Origin: Kribbella kalugense
Lineage (GTDB): Bacteria > Actinomycetota > Actinomycetes > Propionibacteriales > Kribbellaceae
DNA length: 64,000 bases
Reading direction: 5' to 3'
NCBI RefSeq assembly: GCF_004365875.1
Contig: NZ_SODF01000001.1
Span: 310,001 to 374,000 of the forward strand
Shown here in pieces: positions 23,693 to 33,196 of the stretch. Position numbers and translations under genes: made by a program. Position 1 is the stretch's first letter. Each line of letters begins with the position of its first letter. The notes beneath the pieces are model-generated. The model saw nothing but the letters and a program-made list of their open reading frames with translations, did no database searches and was not told the DNA's origin.

Positions 23693-24583
23693 GTGACCGA
23701 GAACCAGACCGGAACCGCCAAGGTCAAGCGCGGTATGGCGGAAATGCTCAAGGGCGGCGTGATCATGGACGTCGTCACCGCCGAGCAGGCCAAGATCGCC
23801 GAGGACGCCGGCGCGGTCGCGGTGATGGCGCTGGAGCGGGTCCCGGCCGACATCCGCGCCCAGGGCGGCGTCTCCCGGATGAGCGACCCGGACATGATCG
23901 AATCGATCATCAACACGGTGTCGATCCCGGTGATGGCCAAGGCCCGGATCGGTCACTTCGTCGAGGCGCAGGTGCTGCAGAGCCTCGGCGTGGACTACAT
24001 CGACGAGTCCGAGGTGCTCACCCCGGCCGACTACGCGAACCACATCGACAAGTGGAACTTCACCGTCCCCTTCGTCTGTGGCGCGACCAACCTGGGCGAG
24101 GCGCTGCGCCGGATCACCGAGGGCGCGGCGATGATCCGCTCCAAGGGCGAGGCGGGCACGGGTGACGTGTCGAACGCGACCACCCACATGCGCCAGATCC
24201 GCCAGGAGCTCCGCAAGCTGCAGAACCTTCCTGAGGACGAGCTGTACGTCGCCGCCAAGGAACTGCAGGCGCCGTACGAGCTGGTCAAGGAGGTCGCTGC
24301 CCTCGGCAAGCTTCCCGTCGTACTGTTCACCGCCGGCGGCATCGCCACCCCGGCCGACGCCGCGATGATGATGCAGCTCGGCGCCGAGGGCGTGTTCGTC
24401 GGCTCCGGCATCTTCAAGTCCGGCAACCCGTCCCAGCGCGCCGAGGCGATCGTCAAGGCCACCACTTTCTACGACGACCCCGACGTGATCGCCAAGGTCT
24501 CCCGCGGCCTCGGCGAAGCCATGGTCGGCATCAACGTCGACGAGATCCCCCAGCCGCACCGGCTTGCCGAGCGCGGCTGGTAA
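23693..24583 (+). CDS. pdxS: Pyridoxal 5'-phosphate synthase subunit PdxS
   Basis: The 296-residue synthase subunit of the DXP-independent vitamin B6 pathway. It makes PLP from ribose 5-phosphate, glyceraldehyde 3-phosphate and ammonia supplied by PdxT. The fold is a (beta/alpha)8 barrel with highly conserved [41 protein letters not shown] and [12 protein letters not shown], whose lysine is catalytic, plus the phosphate site [20 protein letters not shown]. The length is normal. GTG 23693 follows an AGGAGG ribosome binding site. pdxT, usually nearby, is 6.8 kb downstream on the same strand, separated here by hrpB and an ABC importer. Confidence 0.97.
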   Translation: MTENQTGTAKVKRGMAEMLKGGVIMDVVTAEQAKIAEDAGAVAVMALERVPADIRAQGGVSRMSDPDMIESIINTVSIPVMAKARIGHFVEAQVLQSLGVDYIDESEVLTPADYANHIDKWNFTVPFVCGATNLGEALRRITEGAAMIRSKGEAGTGDVSNATTHMRQIRQELRKLQNLPEDELYVAAKELQAPYELVKEVAALGKLPVVLFTAGGIATPADAAMMMQLGAEGVFVGSGIFKSGNPSQRAEAIVKATTFYDDPDVIAKVSRGLGEAMVGINVDEIPQPHRLAERGW

Positions 24584-24615
24584 AGCTGATCGACGTGGTC
24601 GGCTAGCGTCGGGGT

Positions 24616-27156
24616 GTGTTGCTGCCTGAATCGTCCGTGCAGGGGGCGGAGCTGCCTGTGCGGGCGGTTCTGCCCGCCGTGGTCGACGCGGTGCGTTCGC
24701 GCGGTACGGCGGTGTTGGTTGCGCCACCTGGATCGGGGAAGACCTCGCTGTTGCCGCTTGCGCTCGGCGACGCGCTCGGGGGCACGATCGTCGTCGCCGA
24801 GCCGCGGAGGATGGCGACCCGCGCGGCGGCGACCCGGTTGGCGCAGCTGGTCGGCGAACCGCTCGGGCAGCGGATCGGCTACGCGATGCGCGGTGAACGC
24901 AGCGGCGGCAAAGGACTCCGCGTCGAGGTAGTGACGACAGGCCTTCTGGTACGGCGTTTGCAGCAGAACCCGGAGCTCCCCGGTGTCGCCGCGATCGTGA
25001 TCGACGAGTGCCACGAGCGGCACCTCGATGCCGATCTACTGCTCGCGTTCTGCCTCGACATCCGGGCGAATCTTCGGGACGACCTGGCGATCGTCGCGAC
25101 CTCGGCCACGCCGGACACGATCAGGCTGAGTCGCGCATTGGGCACGGCCCCTGTGATCACCGCGTCCGCCGCGCTGTTCGACGTCGCGATCGAGTGGGCC
25201 CCACCACCGGTCCCGGTGCCGCTGCTGCCCGGTGGGCGGGTCGACCCGCGGCTGTTGGATCACGTCGCGGCCGTCGTACGGCGGGCACTGGCCGAGAACG
25301 ACGGCGACATCCTCGTGTTCGTCCCGGGGGAGGCCGAGATCAACGGGGTGACTCGCCGGTTGGCCGGTGAGAATGTGCTGCCGTTGTTCGGTCGTCAGTC
25401 CAGGGCTGAACAGGAGCGCGCGTTGACGCCGGCCGCCACCCGCCGGATCGTGGTCACGACGTCGGTCGCGGAGAGTTCGCTGACTGTGCCGGGGGTCAGA
25501 GTCGTGGTCGACTCGGGTCTTGCCCGGGAGCCGCGGACCGATCAGTCCCGTGGCCTCGGTGCGTTGGTCACCTGCCGGGTTTCGAAGTCGTCTGCCGACC
25601 AGCGAGCGGGTCGCGCCGGGCGTGAGGCGCCTGGCCGGGTCTATCGGTGCTGGTCTGCCACCGACCACACGCATCTCGACGATCATCCGGCGCCGGAGAT
25701 CGCAATCGCCGATCTGGCCGGCTTCGCGCTCGACCTCGCGGCGTGGGGTGCGCCGGCCGGTGACGGTCTGACCTTGCTCGAGGCACCGCCGGAGGTGGCG
25801 ATGACCACGGCAACCGAGCTGCTGCGCCGCCTCGACGCCGTTGACGACAGTGGCCGGATCACCGAGCGGGGGCGGCGGATGGCGGCGATCGGGGCGCATC
25901 CCCGGCTGGCTCGGGCGTTGCTGGACGGTACGCCGCGGGTCGGCGCCGACCGGGCCCGCGAGGTCGTCGCGATGCTCTCGGACGACTCCGGCCGCGACTT
26001 CGGCGACGATCTCCCGGCTCGCTGGCGAGCCCTCCGCCGTGGCGAGGACCGCGGAGCCGCGGCCCGCTGGCGAGAAGAAACAAAGCGCCTCGGCCGCGGC
26101 GACTCATTGGGCGGCGACGGCGCGCGGCCGGCGGGTAGCCGGGGTGCGACGACCGGCGGTCCGGGGACAGCCGGCGTACCGGATGATCTTGCGGCGGGGA
26201 TTGTGGTGGGGTTGGCGTATCCGGATCGGATTGCGCGGATCCGGGCGGCCGACTCCACGACGTACCAGATGTCTGGTGGTACGGGCGCCGCGCTGGATCC
26301 GCAGTCGCCGCTACGGACCACGCCGTGGCTGGCGATCGCGGTCGCCGACCGGGCACCCGGTCGCGCCGACGCCAGGATCCGTTCTGCGGCGCCGATCGAC
26401 GAGCAGACCGCGCGGGACATCGCCGGCGACCTGGTCTCGACCACCGACCAGATCCGCTGGGACGACGGCCGGATCGTGACCCGGCGCGTCGAGGCACTCG
26501 GTGCGATCGTGCTGAACGACGTACCGCTGACAAAGCCCGACCCGCTGCTCGTCAAAGCCGCCGTCCGCGACGGTATCCGGCGCAGCGGTCTGTCCGTACT
26601 GCGCTGGTCGGAGGCCGCACTGGCCTTGCGGGAGCGGCTCGCGTTCTGCCACGCCCATCTCGGAGACCCGTGGCCCGCGGTCGACGACGAAGCGCTGCTG
26701 GCCAATCTTGACGATTGGCTGGGCACCGAGCTCGCCTCGGTGCGCCGCGCCGGCGATCTTGCCCGCATCGACGTGGCCTCGGCGCTCCGGCGACTGCTGC
26801 CGTGGCCCGCGGCAACCCGTTTCGGCGAACTCGCGCCGGAACGGCTCCAGGTCCCGTCAGGCTCCGAGGTGAGACTCCAGTACGACGGTGCCGAGCCGCC
26901 GGTCCTCGCCGTGAAGCTGCAGGAAGTCTTCGGCTGGACTGTCACTCCGGTCGTCGCGGACGGTCGTGTCCCGGTCGTTCTGCACCTCCTGTCGCCCGCC
27001 CGGCGCCCGGTCGCGATCACGAGCGATCTCGCCTCCTTCTGGAAGCAGGGCTATCCCCAGGTGCGAGCCGACCTGAGAGCCCGCTACCCCCGCCATCCGT
27101 GGCCCGAAGATCCACTCACCGCCATCCCGACCAAGCGGGTAAAACCTCGCCGGTGA
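24616..27156 (+). CDS. hrpB: ATP-dependent RNA helicase HrpB
   Basis: An 846-residue DEAH/RHA helicase of the HrpB type. Motif I is APPGSGKTSL, motif Ia AEPRRMATRAAATRLAQ, motif II DECHERHLD (DECH variant), motif III SATPD, and motif VI region SADQRAGRAGREAPGRVYR. Helicase-associated and HrpB C-terminal domains follow. A Gly/Pro-rich linker of about 35 residues lies near 495-530. Bacterial HrpB has been linked to RNA metabolism, with role undefined in actinobacteria. TAGCGT (24604-24609) is 6 nt before the GTG start, indicating a leaderless mRNA. It separates pdxS from the rest of the pdx region. Confidence 0.93.
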   Translation: MLLPESSVQGAELPVRAVLPAVVDAVRSRGTAVLVAPPGSGKTSLLPLALGDALGGTIVVAEPRRMATRAAATRLAQLVGEPLGQRIGYAMRGERSGGKGLRVEVVTTGLLVRRLQQNPELPGVAAIVIDECHERHLDADLLLAFCLDIRANLRDDLAIVATSATPDTIRLSRALGTAPVITASAALFDVAIEWAPPPVPVPLLPGGRVDPRLLDHVAAVVRRALAENDGDILVFVPGEAEINGVTRRLAGENVLPLFGRQSRAEQERALTPAATRRIVVTTSVAESSLTVPGVRVVVDSGLAREPRTDQSRGLGALVTCRVSKSSADQRAGRAGREAPGRVYRCWSATDHTHLDDHPAPEIAIADLAGFALDLAAWGAPAGDGLTLLEAPPEVAMTTATELLRRLDAVDDSGRITERGRRMAAIGAHPRLARALLDGTPRVGADRAREVVAMLSDDSGRDFGDDLPARWRALRRGEDRGAAARWREETKRLGRGDSLGGDGARPAGSRGATTGGPGTAGVPDDLAAGIVVGLAYPDRIARIRAADSTTYQMSGGTGAALDPQSPLRTTPWLAIAVADRAPGRADARIRSAAPIDEQTARDIAGDLVSTTDQIRWDDGRIVTRRVEALGAIVLNDVPLTKPDPLLVKAAVRDGIRRSGLSVLRWSEAALALRERLAFCHAHLGDPWPAVDDEALLANLDDWLGTELASVRRAGDLARIDVASALRRLLPWPAATRFGELAPERLQVPSGSEVRLQYDGAEPPVLAVKLQEVFGWTVTPVVADGRVPVVLHLLSPARRPVAITSDLASFWKQGYPQVRADLRARYPRHPWPEDPLTAIPTKRVKPRR

Positions 27157-27344
27157 GCCGAAGTCTGTCCATTTGTGTCGCTTAAGCCCTCTGTTTGGAC
27201 ACCCCGAGGTCACGAAATGGGATCGGATCCGGCGCGTCGGTCGCGGTGCCGGTGAAGGACGGCGAGCGTGGGTGCGTGCGTGCAGAAGGCGTTCTGGGGT
27301 GGTCGGCCGCCGATTCTCGGGTCCGGGACTCGCCGTCGCGAGGC
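27157..27344. other. Upstream part of 392-bp gap before sugar ABC operon
   Basis: No gene is supported between hrpB and the sugar-binding protein gene (27157-27548). This first half shows no clear element. The second half holds the promoter and operator described next and a leader of about 170 nt that is unusually long for this window. Confidence 0.5.
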
Positions 27345-27374
27345 TTGACGTCGAGCGACTTTGGCAAAGACAAT
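27345..27374 (+). promoter_or_regulatory. Sugar-operon promoter with palindromic operator
   Basis: TTGACG (27345-27350) and GACAAT (27369-27374), 18 bp apart, form a good primary-sigma promoter for the ABC operon. Between and overlapping them is GACTTTGGCAAAGAC (27357-27371), a 15-bp imperfect palindrome with arms CTTTG/CAAAG. Its position is ideal for repression by a sugar-responsive regulator, which is not encoded nearby. Confidence 0.6.
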
Positions 27375-27548
27375 GCGTAATCACCTCGGGCAGCAGCGCG
27401 CCGGAGTGCGCCCTGATGCCAATATCGTGCGGCTGGAACGTCGGAAACGAGCCGCGACGAGCACTGGCTGCGGGGCGGGGGACGCTCACCACAAAGGGGC
27501 AGGTGTGATCAGCACCGTCGGGAATCTAGTGAGAAGAGGCAGGACCAA

Positions 27549-28961
27549 ATGAGCGAGACCAGCAAGTTCGGACGACGGAGTCTCCTGAAAGGGAGCCTGG
27601 CGGCGGCCGCGGTGCTTCCCCTCAGTGGCGTGCTCGCCAGCTGCGCAGGCAGTGGCAGCAGCAACGACAACTCCTCGCAGGGTGGGGCGAAGAGCACGGA
27701 CAACCCGTTCGGTATGGCGGACAAGTCGAGCGTCGACGCGGTGATCTTCAACGGCGGCTACGGCTACGACTACGTGCAGTTCGCGGCCGACATCGCGCAG
27801 AAGAAGCAGGCGGGCTCGACGTTCAAGGTCTCCCCGTCCACCCAGATCGCCCAGCAGCTGCAGCCGCGCTTCGTCGGCGGCAACCCGCCGGACCTGATCG
27901 ACAACTCCGGCGCGAACCAGATCGGCTTCAACACGATCCTGGACCAGCTGGCGACGCTGGACGACGTCTTCGAGGCCAACAACTACGAGGGCACGAAGAT
28001 CGCGGACACCCTGTACCCGGGAGCCAAGAACCCCGGTACCTTCGACGGCAAGTTCGTCGCGATGAACTACGTGCTCACGCTGTACGGCATCTGGTACTCC
28101 GACAGCCTGTTCAAGGCGAACGGCTGGGAGCCGCCGAAGACGTACGACGGGCTGCTCGACCTCGGCGCCAAGGCCAAGGCCAAGGGCAAGTACCTGTTCG
28201 TCTGGGGCAAGGAAGCCGCCACCTACTACCACACGATGGCCGTCGACGGCGCCATCAAGGAGGGTGGCGACGAGGTCCGGCTGGCGCTGGAGAACCTCAA
28301 GGAGAACTGCTGGTCGATGCCGCAGTTCCAGGGCATCTTCAAGGCCATGGAGACCATGGTCAAGAACGGGTACTTCGTCCCCGGTGGCGCCGGCACCCAG
28401 TTCACCGCCGCGCAGGCGAAGTGGAGCAACGACCAGCAGGCCGTCCTCTACCCGTCGGGCTCGTGGATCGAGAACGAGATGAAGAAGGCCACCAAGTCGG
28501 GCTTCGACATGAAGGGCGTCCCGGAGCCGACCCTGACCGAGAGCCCGAAGCTGCCGTACGAGTCGCTGCGGAGCGCGGCCGGTGAGCCGTTCATCGTCCC
28601 GGCCAAGGGCAAGAACGCTGCCGGCGGCAAGGAGCTGCTGCGGGCCATGCTGTCCAAGGACGCGGCGACCAACTTCGCCAAGACCCGGCTCGCGCCGACC
28701 ATCGTCAAGGGCCTGGTGCCCGCGGACGGGTTCGGCTCGACCGCGCTGCAGTCGCAGACCGCGATGCTGGACGCGGCCGGTACGAACGTCTTCGACTACC
28801 AGGTGTTCGGCCTGTACGGCATGAACACCGACCAGCTCGTGGTCTGGAACTCGTTCCTGTCCGGCCAGCTCGACGCGGCCGGTCTGACCAAGGGCCTGCA
28901 GCAGATCACGGACAAGGTGCGGAACGACAGCTCCGTCAAGAAGATCCCGGTCACCAAGTGA
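27549..28961 (+). CDS. Sugar ABC transporter substrate-binding lipoprotein (NgcE-like)
   Basis: A 470-residue exported binding protein. The N-terminus has a twin-arginine-like FGRRSLLKG followed by a hydrophobic core and lipobox LASC with the modified Cys at 32, then a Gly/Ser/Asn-rich linker. The rest is a type I solute-binding fold. FNGGYGYDYVQFAADI, RFVGGNPPDLIDNSGAN and the overall pattern resemble NgcE, which captures N-acetylglucosamine or diacetylchitobiose in Streptomyces. The ligand is inferred by similarity, but chitin use fits the GH19 enzyme later in the window. It is the first gene of a tight three-gene operon. Confidence 0.85.
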   Translation: MSETSKFGRRSLLKGSLAAAAVLPLSGVLASCAGSGSSNDNSSQGGAKSTDNPFGMADKSSVDAVIFNGGYGYDYVQFAADIAQKKQAGSTFKVSPSTQIAQQLQPRFVGGNPPDLIDNSGANQIGFNTILDQLATLDDVFEANNYEGTKIADTLYPGAKNPGTFDGKFVAMNYVLTLYGIWYSDSLFKANGWEPPKTYDGLLDLGAKAKAKGKYLFVWGKEAATYYHTMAVDGAIKEGGDEVRLALENLKENCWSMPQFQGIFKAMETMVKNGYFVPGGAGTQFTAAQAKWSNDQQAVLYPSGSWIENEMKKATKSGFDMKGVPEPTLTESPKLPYESLRSAAGEPFIVPAKGKNAAGGKELLRAMLSKDAATNFAKTRLAPTIVKGLVPADGFGSTALQSQTAMLDAAGTNVFDYQVFGLYGMNTDQLVVWNSFLSGQLDAAGLTKGLQQITDKVRNDSSVKKIPVTK

Positions 28962-29962
28962 CCATGACGCAAGATGTCGTGCCGGACGGTGGACCCCAGC
29001 GGTCCGCCGTCCGGCGGCGCCGCCGGCCGCTGACCTTCGACCGGGTCAGCTTCATGGTCGTGTTCCTCGGCCTGCCGCTGGCGGTCTTCGTGATCTTCGT
29101 GGTCTCGCCGTTCGTGCAGGCGCTGTGGTACTCGCTGACCGACTGGTCCGGGTTCACCTCGGGGATGAACTTCGTCGGCTTCGACAACTACGTCAAGCTG
29201 TTCCACGACGACATCTTCCTGAAGGCCGTCCGCAACAACGTCGAGCTCGCGATCGTCGTGCCGCTCGTGACGATCGTGCTGGCGCTGACGCTGGCCACGC
29301 TGGTGACGATCGGCGGCTCGGGCACCGGGACTGTCCGCGGACTGAAGAACTCCAGCTTCTACCGGATCGTCTCGTTCTTCCCGTACGTGATCCCCGCGAT
29401 CGTGATCGGCCTGATCTGGGCCCAGGTGTTCACGCCGAGCTCGGGCATCCTGGACGCGTTGCTGTCGAAGATCGGGCTGCACCAGTTCGAGAACTACGCC
29501 TGGCTCGGTGACGCCCGGACCGCGATGCCGGCCTCGATGTTCGTGATGATCTGGGGCTTCGTCGGCTTCTACATGGTGCTGTTCATCGCCGCCATCCGGG
29601 GCATCGACCCCGAGGTGTTCGAAGCGGCCCGGATCGACGGCGCCGGCCGGTTCCGTACGGCGGTGTTCCTGACCTTGCCGCTGATCCGGGACAACGTGCA
29701 GACGGCGTACATCTATCTGGGCATCGCCGCCCTCGACGCCTTCGTCTACATGCAGGCGCTGAACCCCGGCGGCGGCCCGCAGAACTCGACCCTCGTCATG
29801 CCCCAGCAACTGTTCACCACGGCCTTCACCAAGGGGCAGTTCGGTTACTCGACCGCGATGGGCGTGATCCTGGCCCTCGTGACGATGCTGTTCGCGCTTC
29901 TGGTCTTCGTAGTGAACGCACTGACCGGCGGACGCGACCGGAAGGTGAAGGTGGCCCGATGA
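28958..29962 (+). CDS. Sugar ABC transporter permease (MalF/NgcF-like)
   Basis: A 334-residue inner-membrane permease with six transmembrane helices. The EAA loop contacting the ATPase is visible as EVFEAARIDGAGRFRTAVFLTLPLI. The GTG start overlaps the binding-protein stop (GTGA); ATG 28964 is a less likely alternative. It forms a heterodimer with the next gene product. No ATPase gene is in the operon, as for many actinobacterial CUT1 importers that share the multipurpose ATPase MsiK. Confidence 0.92.
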   Translation: MTMTQDVVPDGGPQRSAVRRRRRPLTFDRVSFMVVFLGLPLAVFVIFVVSPFVQALWYSLTDWSGFTSGMNFVGFDNYVKLFHDDIFLKAVRNNVELAIVVPLVTIVLALTLATLVTIGGSGTGTVRGLKNSSFYRIVSFFPYVIPAIVIGLIWAQVFTPSSGILDALLSKIGLHQFENYAWLGDARTAMPASMFVMIWGFVGFYMVLFIAAIRGIDPEVFEAARIDGAGRFRTAVFLTLPLIRDNVQTAYIYLGIAALDAFVYMQALNPGGGPQNSTLVMPQQLFTTAFTKGQFGYSTAMGVILALVTMLFALLVFVVNALTGGRDRKVKVAR

Positions 29963-30849
29963 CAACCACTGTCGAACGGGCCGAACCGGCCGCCACGTCC
30001 CGCGCGCCCGGCAAGCCGTACCGGGAGGGCAAGCGCGTTGCCACCACCGCCCACATCGCGCTGATCCTGTGGTCGCTGCTGGTGATCCTGCCGCTGGTGT
30101 GGACCGTGCTGTCCTCGTTCAAGTCGACGCAGGAGGTCCTGGGCAACCCACTGGCGCTGCCGGGCAAGCTGCGATTCAGCAACTACGCCCACGCCTGGAC
30201 CACGGCCGGTATCGGTCGCTACTTCCTGAACACGGTGGTCGTCGTCGGCTCCGCGCTGGTGCTGGTGATGATCCTGGGCGCCATGTGCGCCTACGTGCTG
30301 GCCAGGTTCACGTTCCCCGGCAACCGGCTGATCTACTACGCCATGCTGGGTGGGCTGACGTTCCCGGTCTTCCTGGCGATCGTGCCGCTGTTCTTCGTGC
30401 TCAAGAACCTGTCGCTGCTCAACACCCTGCCAGGGCTGATCATCACGTACGTCGCGTTCGCGCTGCCGTTCACCGTGTTCTTCCTGCACAGCTTCTTCAA
30501 GGCGCTGCCGGGTGAGATCTACGAGGCGGCGCAGATCGACGGGGCAGGGGAGTGGCGCTCGTTCTTCTCGGTGATGTTGCCGATGGCGCGGCCGGGGATG
30601 GCGTCGGTCGCCATCTTCAACTTCCTCGGGTTGTGGAACCAGTTCCTGCTACCCGTTGCCCTGAACACCGACTCGAAGAACTACGTGCTCTCACAGGGCA
30701 TGGCGTCGTTCGCGTCGCAAGCCGGCTATGCGGTCGACTTCGGTGCGTTGTTCGCGGCCGTGGTGATCACGGTGGCGCCGGTTCTGGTCGTCTACATCAT
30801 CTTCCAGCGCCAGCTGCAGGTCTCCGTCACCGCCGGAGGCGTGAAGTAG
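29959..30849 (+). CDS. Sugar ABC transporter permease (MalG/NgcG-like)
   Basis: A 296-residue six-helix permease, partner of the preceding one. The EAA motif is EIYEAAQIDGAGEWRSFFSVMLPMA. The N-terminal 30 residues are cytoplasmic and basic. The ATG overlaps the upstream stop (ATGA). The operon ends here; the next gene starts 10 bp on with its own leaderless promoter box inside and just after this gene's stop. Confidence 0.92.
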   Translation: MTTTVERAEPAATSRAPGKPYREGKRVATTAHIALILWSLLVILPLVWTVLSSFKSTQEVLGNPLALPGKLRFSNYAHAWTTAGIGRYFLNTVVVVGSALVLVMILGAMCAYVLARFTFPGNRLIYYAMLGGLTFPVFLAIVPLFFVLKNLSLLNTLPGLIITYVAFALPFTVFFLHSFFKALPGEIYEAAQIDGAGEWRSFFSVMLPMARPGMASVAIFNFLGLWNQFLLPVALNTDSKNYVLSQGMASFASQAGYAVDFGALFAAVVITVAPVLVVYIIFQRQLQVSVTAGGVK

Positions 30850-30858
30850 CCTGGACAG

Positions 30859-31425
30859 GTGACCAGCAACCTGCAGTCGGTGGACGAACGGACCGCCCGG
30901 GAACTGCGTGGCCTAGCCCGCGTCCTGGTCCGGTCCGGGTACGCCGACCACGCCGCGATCAGTGCGGCTCTGACCGAAGCAGTGGACGAGGACGCACCGT
31001 CGATGGACGCGGCGTCCCTCGTCCCACTGCTGATCGGCGAGGCGATCATGGACCTCGCCGAGGAGGTGAAGGGCTGGCCCGAGACCACGGACCCGGACCG
31101 GCTGGACGCCGTACTCGCAGAGCTCGAGCGGCTCGGTCTGGTGGTCGTCAGGTACACGTCGGACCATCACGCCGCCCGGCAGACGCTGGAGGCTGCTGAC
31201 AGTCCGCAGGGACTGGTGTTCTTCAGCGACACCGACGTCTGGCACGCGGTCGACTTCGGCATGCTCGAGCTGAAGCTCTGGCACCCGGACACCGCCAACG
31301 TCGCGCCGGGTGAGCCGCTGCTGGAGGACGTGCTCGCCCTGCTCCGCCAGTACGACCTGCCCGCGGTCTTCGACGAAGGCCGCATCGAGGTCACCCTCAA
31401 CTGGCAGCGAAGGGTCGCACTGTGA
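30859..31425 (+). CDS. DUF6891-like protein of unknown function
   Basis: A 188-residue soluble protein. The N-terminal half is helical ([22 protein letters not shown]); the C-terminal half has alternating strands and helices ([24 protein letters not shown]). The family is widespread in actinobacteria with no known function. TAGCCT (30847-30852), overlapping the end of the permease gene, lies 6 nt before the GTG start, indicating a leaderless transcript. Its stop overlaps the pdxT start (GTGA), so it is coexpressed with PLP synthesis and may serve it. Confidence 0.7.
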   Translation: MTSNLQSVDERTARELRGLARVLVRSGYADHAAISAALTEAVDEDAPSMDAASLVPLLIGEAIMDLAEEVKGWPETTDPDRLDAVLAELERLGLVVVRYTSDHHAARQTLEAADSPQGLVFFSDTDVWHAVDFGMLELKLWHPDTANVAPGEPLLEDVLALLRQYDLPAVFDEGRIEVTLNWQRRVAL

Positions 31426-32015
31426 CCGTTATCGGCGTGTTCGCGCTGCAAGGGAACGTGCGCGAGCACCTCGCGATGCTGGCCGAGGTCGGCGTCGAGG
31501 CACGCGCCGTACGACGGCCGTCAGAGCTGGAGCAGGTCGACGCGATGGTGCTGCCGGGTGGTGAGTCGACCACGATGGAGAAGCTGGCGCGGTCGTTCGA
31601 GCTGTTCGAGCCGTTGCAGAAGCGGATCGCGGACGGGATGCCGGCGTTCGGCACCTGTGCCGGGATGATCATGCTCGCGAACGAGATCACCGGCGGGATC
31701 GCCGGCCAGGAGACGCTCGGCGGGCTGGACGTGACGGTACGGCGGAACGCGTTCGGGCGGCAGGTCGATTCGTTCGAGGCGGATCTGGAGTTTGCTGCCT
31801 TCGACACGCCGTACCACGCTGTGTTCATCCGGGCACCGTGGGTGGAGCGGGTCGGCCGGGACGTCGAGGTACTGTCAACGGTGAGCTCGGGCCCGGCCGC
31901 GGGTAGGATCGTCGCGGTTCGCCATGATCGGTTGCTGGCCACGTCGTTCCATCCGGAGATGACCGGGGACGCCAGGCTGCACGGCTATTTCGCCGAACTG
32001 GTCCGCGGCCTCTGA
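31422..32015 (+). CDS. pdxT: Glutaminase subunit PdxT of PLP synthase
   Basis: A 197-residue class I glutamine amidotransferase that supplies ammonia to PdxS. The start [17 protein letters not shown], the oxyanion-region [14 protein letters not shown], the nucleophile in [10 protein letters not shown] (Cys at about 79) and the His-Glu pair in [10 protein letters not shown] are all present, so it should be active. The GTG start overlaps the previous stop. Being 6.8 kb from pdxS, with its own promoter upstream of the DUF6891 gene, it may not be regulated strictly with pdxS. Confidence 0.96.
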   Translation: MTVIGVFALQGNVREHLAMLAEVGVEARAVRRPSELEQVDAMVLPGGESTTMEKLARSFELFEPLQKRIADGMPAFGTCAGMIMLANEITGGIAGQETLGGLDVTVRRNAFGRQVDSFEADLEFAAFDTPYHAVFIRAPWVERVGRDVEVLSTVSSGPAAGRIVAVRHDRLLATSFHPEMTGDARLHGYFAELVRGL

Positions 32016-32050
32016 GTCAGCTGCAAGCGGTAAGAAGGGTTGGGTTCGCC

Positions 32051-32812
32051 ATGTCAGGCCACTCCAAGTGGGCCACCACGAAGCACAAGAAGGCCGTCAT
32101 CGACGCGAGGCGCGGCAAGCTCTTCGCGAAGTTGATCAAGAACATCGAGGTGGCCGCCCGGATGGGCGGTGGTGACCCTGGCGGGAACCCGACGCTGTAC
32201 GACGCCATCCAGAAGGCGAAGAAGACCTCGGTCCCGAACGACAACATCGACCGCGCGGTCAAGCGTGGATCCGGTGCCGAGGCGGGTGGCGCGGAGTACC
32301 AGACGATCATGTACGAGGGCTACGGCCCGAACGGCGTGGCGATGCTGGTCGAGTGTCTGACCGACAACCGGAACCGGGCCGCCGCGGACGTCCGTACGGC
32401 GATGACCCGGAACGGCGGCTCGCTCGCCGACCCGAACTCGGTCGCGTACCTGTTCAACCGCAAGGGCGTCATCGTCGTCGCGAAGGACCAGGACGGTAAG
32501 TCGCTGTCCGAGGACGACGTCATGGAGGCCGTGCTCGAGGCCGGTGCCGACGAGATCAACGACCTCGGCGAGTCCTGGGAGGTCGTCACCGAGGCCACCG
32601 ACATGGTCGCGGCCCGGACCGCGCTGCAGGACGCGGGCATCGACTACGACTCCGCCGACGTCCAGTTCGTCCCGTCGATGACGGTCGATCTCGACGCCGA
32701 CGGCGCCGCCAAGATCTTCCGCCTGATCGACGCCCTCGAAGACAGCGACGACGTACAGAACGTCTACGCCAACTTCGACGTCTCGGACGAAATCATGGCC
32801 GAGGTCGGCTGA
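32051..32812 (+). CDS. yebC: YebC/PmpR-family protein
   Basis: A 253-residue YebC-type protein with the invariant start [21 protein letters not shown], the [29 protein letters not shown] helix region, and the [14 protein letters not shown] domain. Family members act as DNA-binding regulators or, as shown more recently for some, as ribosome-associated factors that relieve stalling. The pdxT-yebC-ruvC order is conserved in actinobacteria; here ruvC is 7 kb away because of an insertion of unrelated genes. A wobble-paired hairpin follows the gene. Confidence 0.95.
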   Translation: MSGHSKWATTKHKKAVIDARRGKLFAKLIKNIEVAARMGGGDPGGNPTLYDAIQKAKKTSVPNDNIDRAVKRGSGAEAGGAEYQTIMYEGYGPNGVAMLVECLTDNRNRAAADVRTAMTRNGGSLADPNSVAYLFNRKGVIVVAKDQDGKSLSEDDVMEAVLEAGADEINDLGESWEVVTEATDMVAARTALQDAGIDYDSADVQFVPSMTVDLDADGAAKIFRLIDALEDSDDVQNVYANFDVSDEIMAEVG

Positions 32813-32830
32813 CTCAGCTCACATCCCGAG

Positions 32831-32867
32831 GGCCTTTCCGTCGATCACCTGATCCGCCGGAGGGGCC
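32831..32867 (+). terminator. Terminator hairpin after yebC
   Basis: GGCCTTTCCG (32831-32840) pairs over all 10 positions, with G-U wobbles, with CGGAGGGGCC (32858-32867), followed by TTCGGCGTTGT. It lies 18 bp after the yebC stop and probably ends the pdxT-yebC transcript. The remainder of the gap to 32983 shows nothing clear. Confidence 0.55.
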
Positions 32868-32983
32868 TTCGGCGTTGTGACCCGGTTGTACTCACTGAAG
32901 CTCAACGCATCAGCCCCTGACTCGAGCCGGTTTGCGGAGCATTTTTGCCAGCTGGCGCATATTTCTTTCCGCACAGCTGAGGG

Positions 32984-33172
32984 CTATTTGGTCTCGCCTG
33001 GTTTGCCGGTGTGGTCTTCTGAGTAGCCGGGGCGTTGGGTGTCGTCGGGTTTGGTGGACTGAGTGGTTGCGGGCGACTTGTCGTCGTGGTTGGTGGTGGC
33101 GAAGGCTTGTACGCCGATGGCTCCGGCGACGACTGCGATGGTGGCGATTGCGAACGTGATGATCTTCTTCAT
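32984..33172 (-). CDS. Small exported hydrophilic protein (62 aa)
   Basis: A 62-residue protein with a signal peptide (MKKIITFAIATIAVVAGAIG, cleavage near AFA-TT at residue 25) and a short polar mature part rich in Thr, Asp, Lys and Pro (TQSTKPDDTQRPGYSEDHTG). No family is recognised. It lies 24 bp downstream of the ferric-reductase-like gene at the end of a four-gene operon. It may be a periplasmic accessory or simply a small secreted peptide; GGAGAAC serves as ribosome binding site. Confidence 0.72.
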   Translation of the reverse strand: MKKIITFAIATIAVVAGAIGVQAFATTNHDDKSPATTQSTKPDDTQRPGYSEDHTGKPGETK

Positions 33173-33196
33173 GGTGTTCTCCTCGAACGTGGTGGA

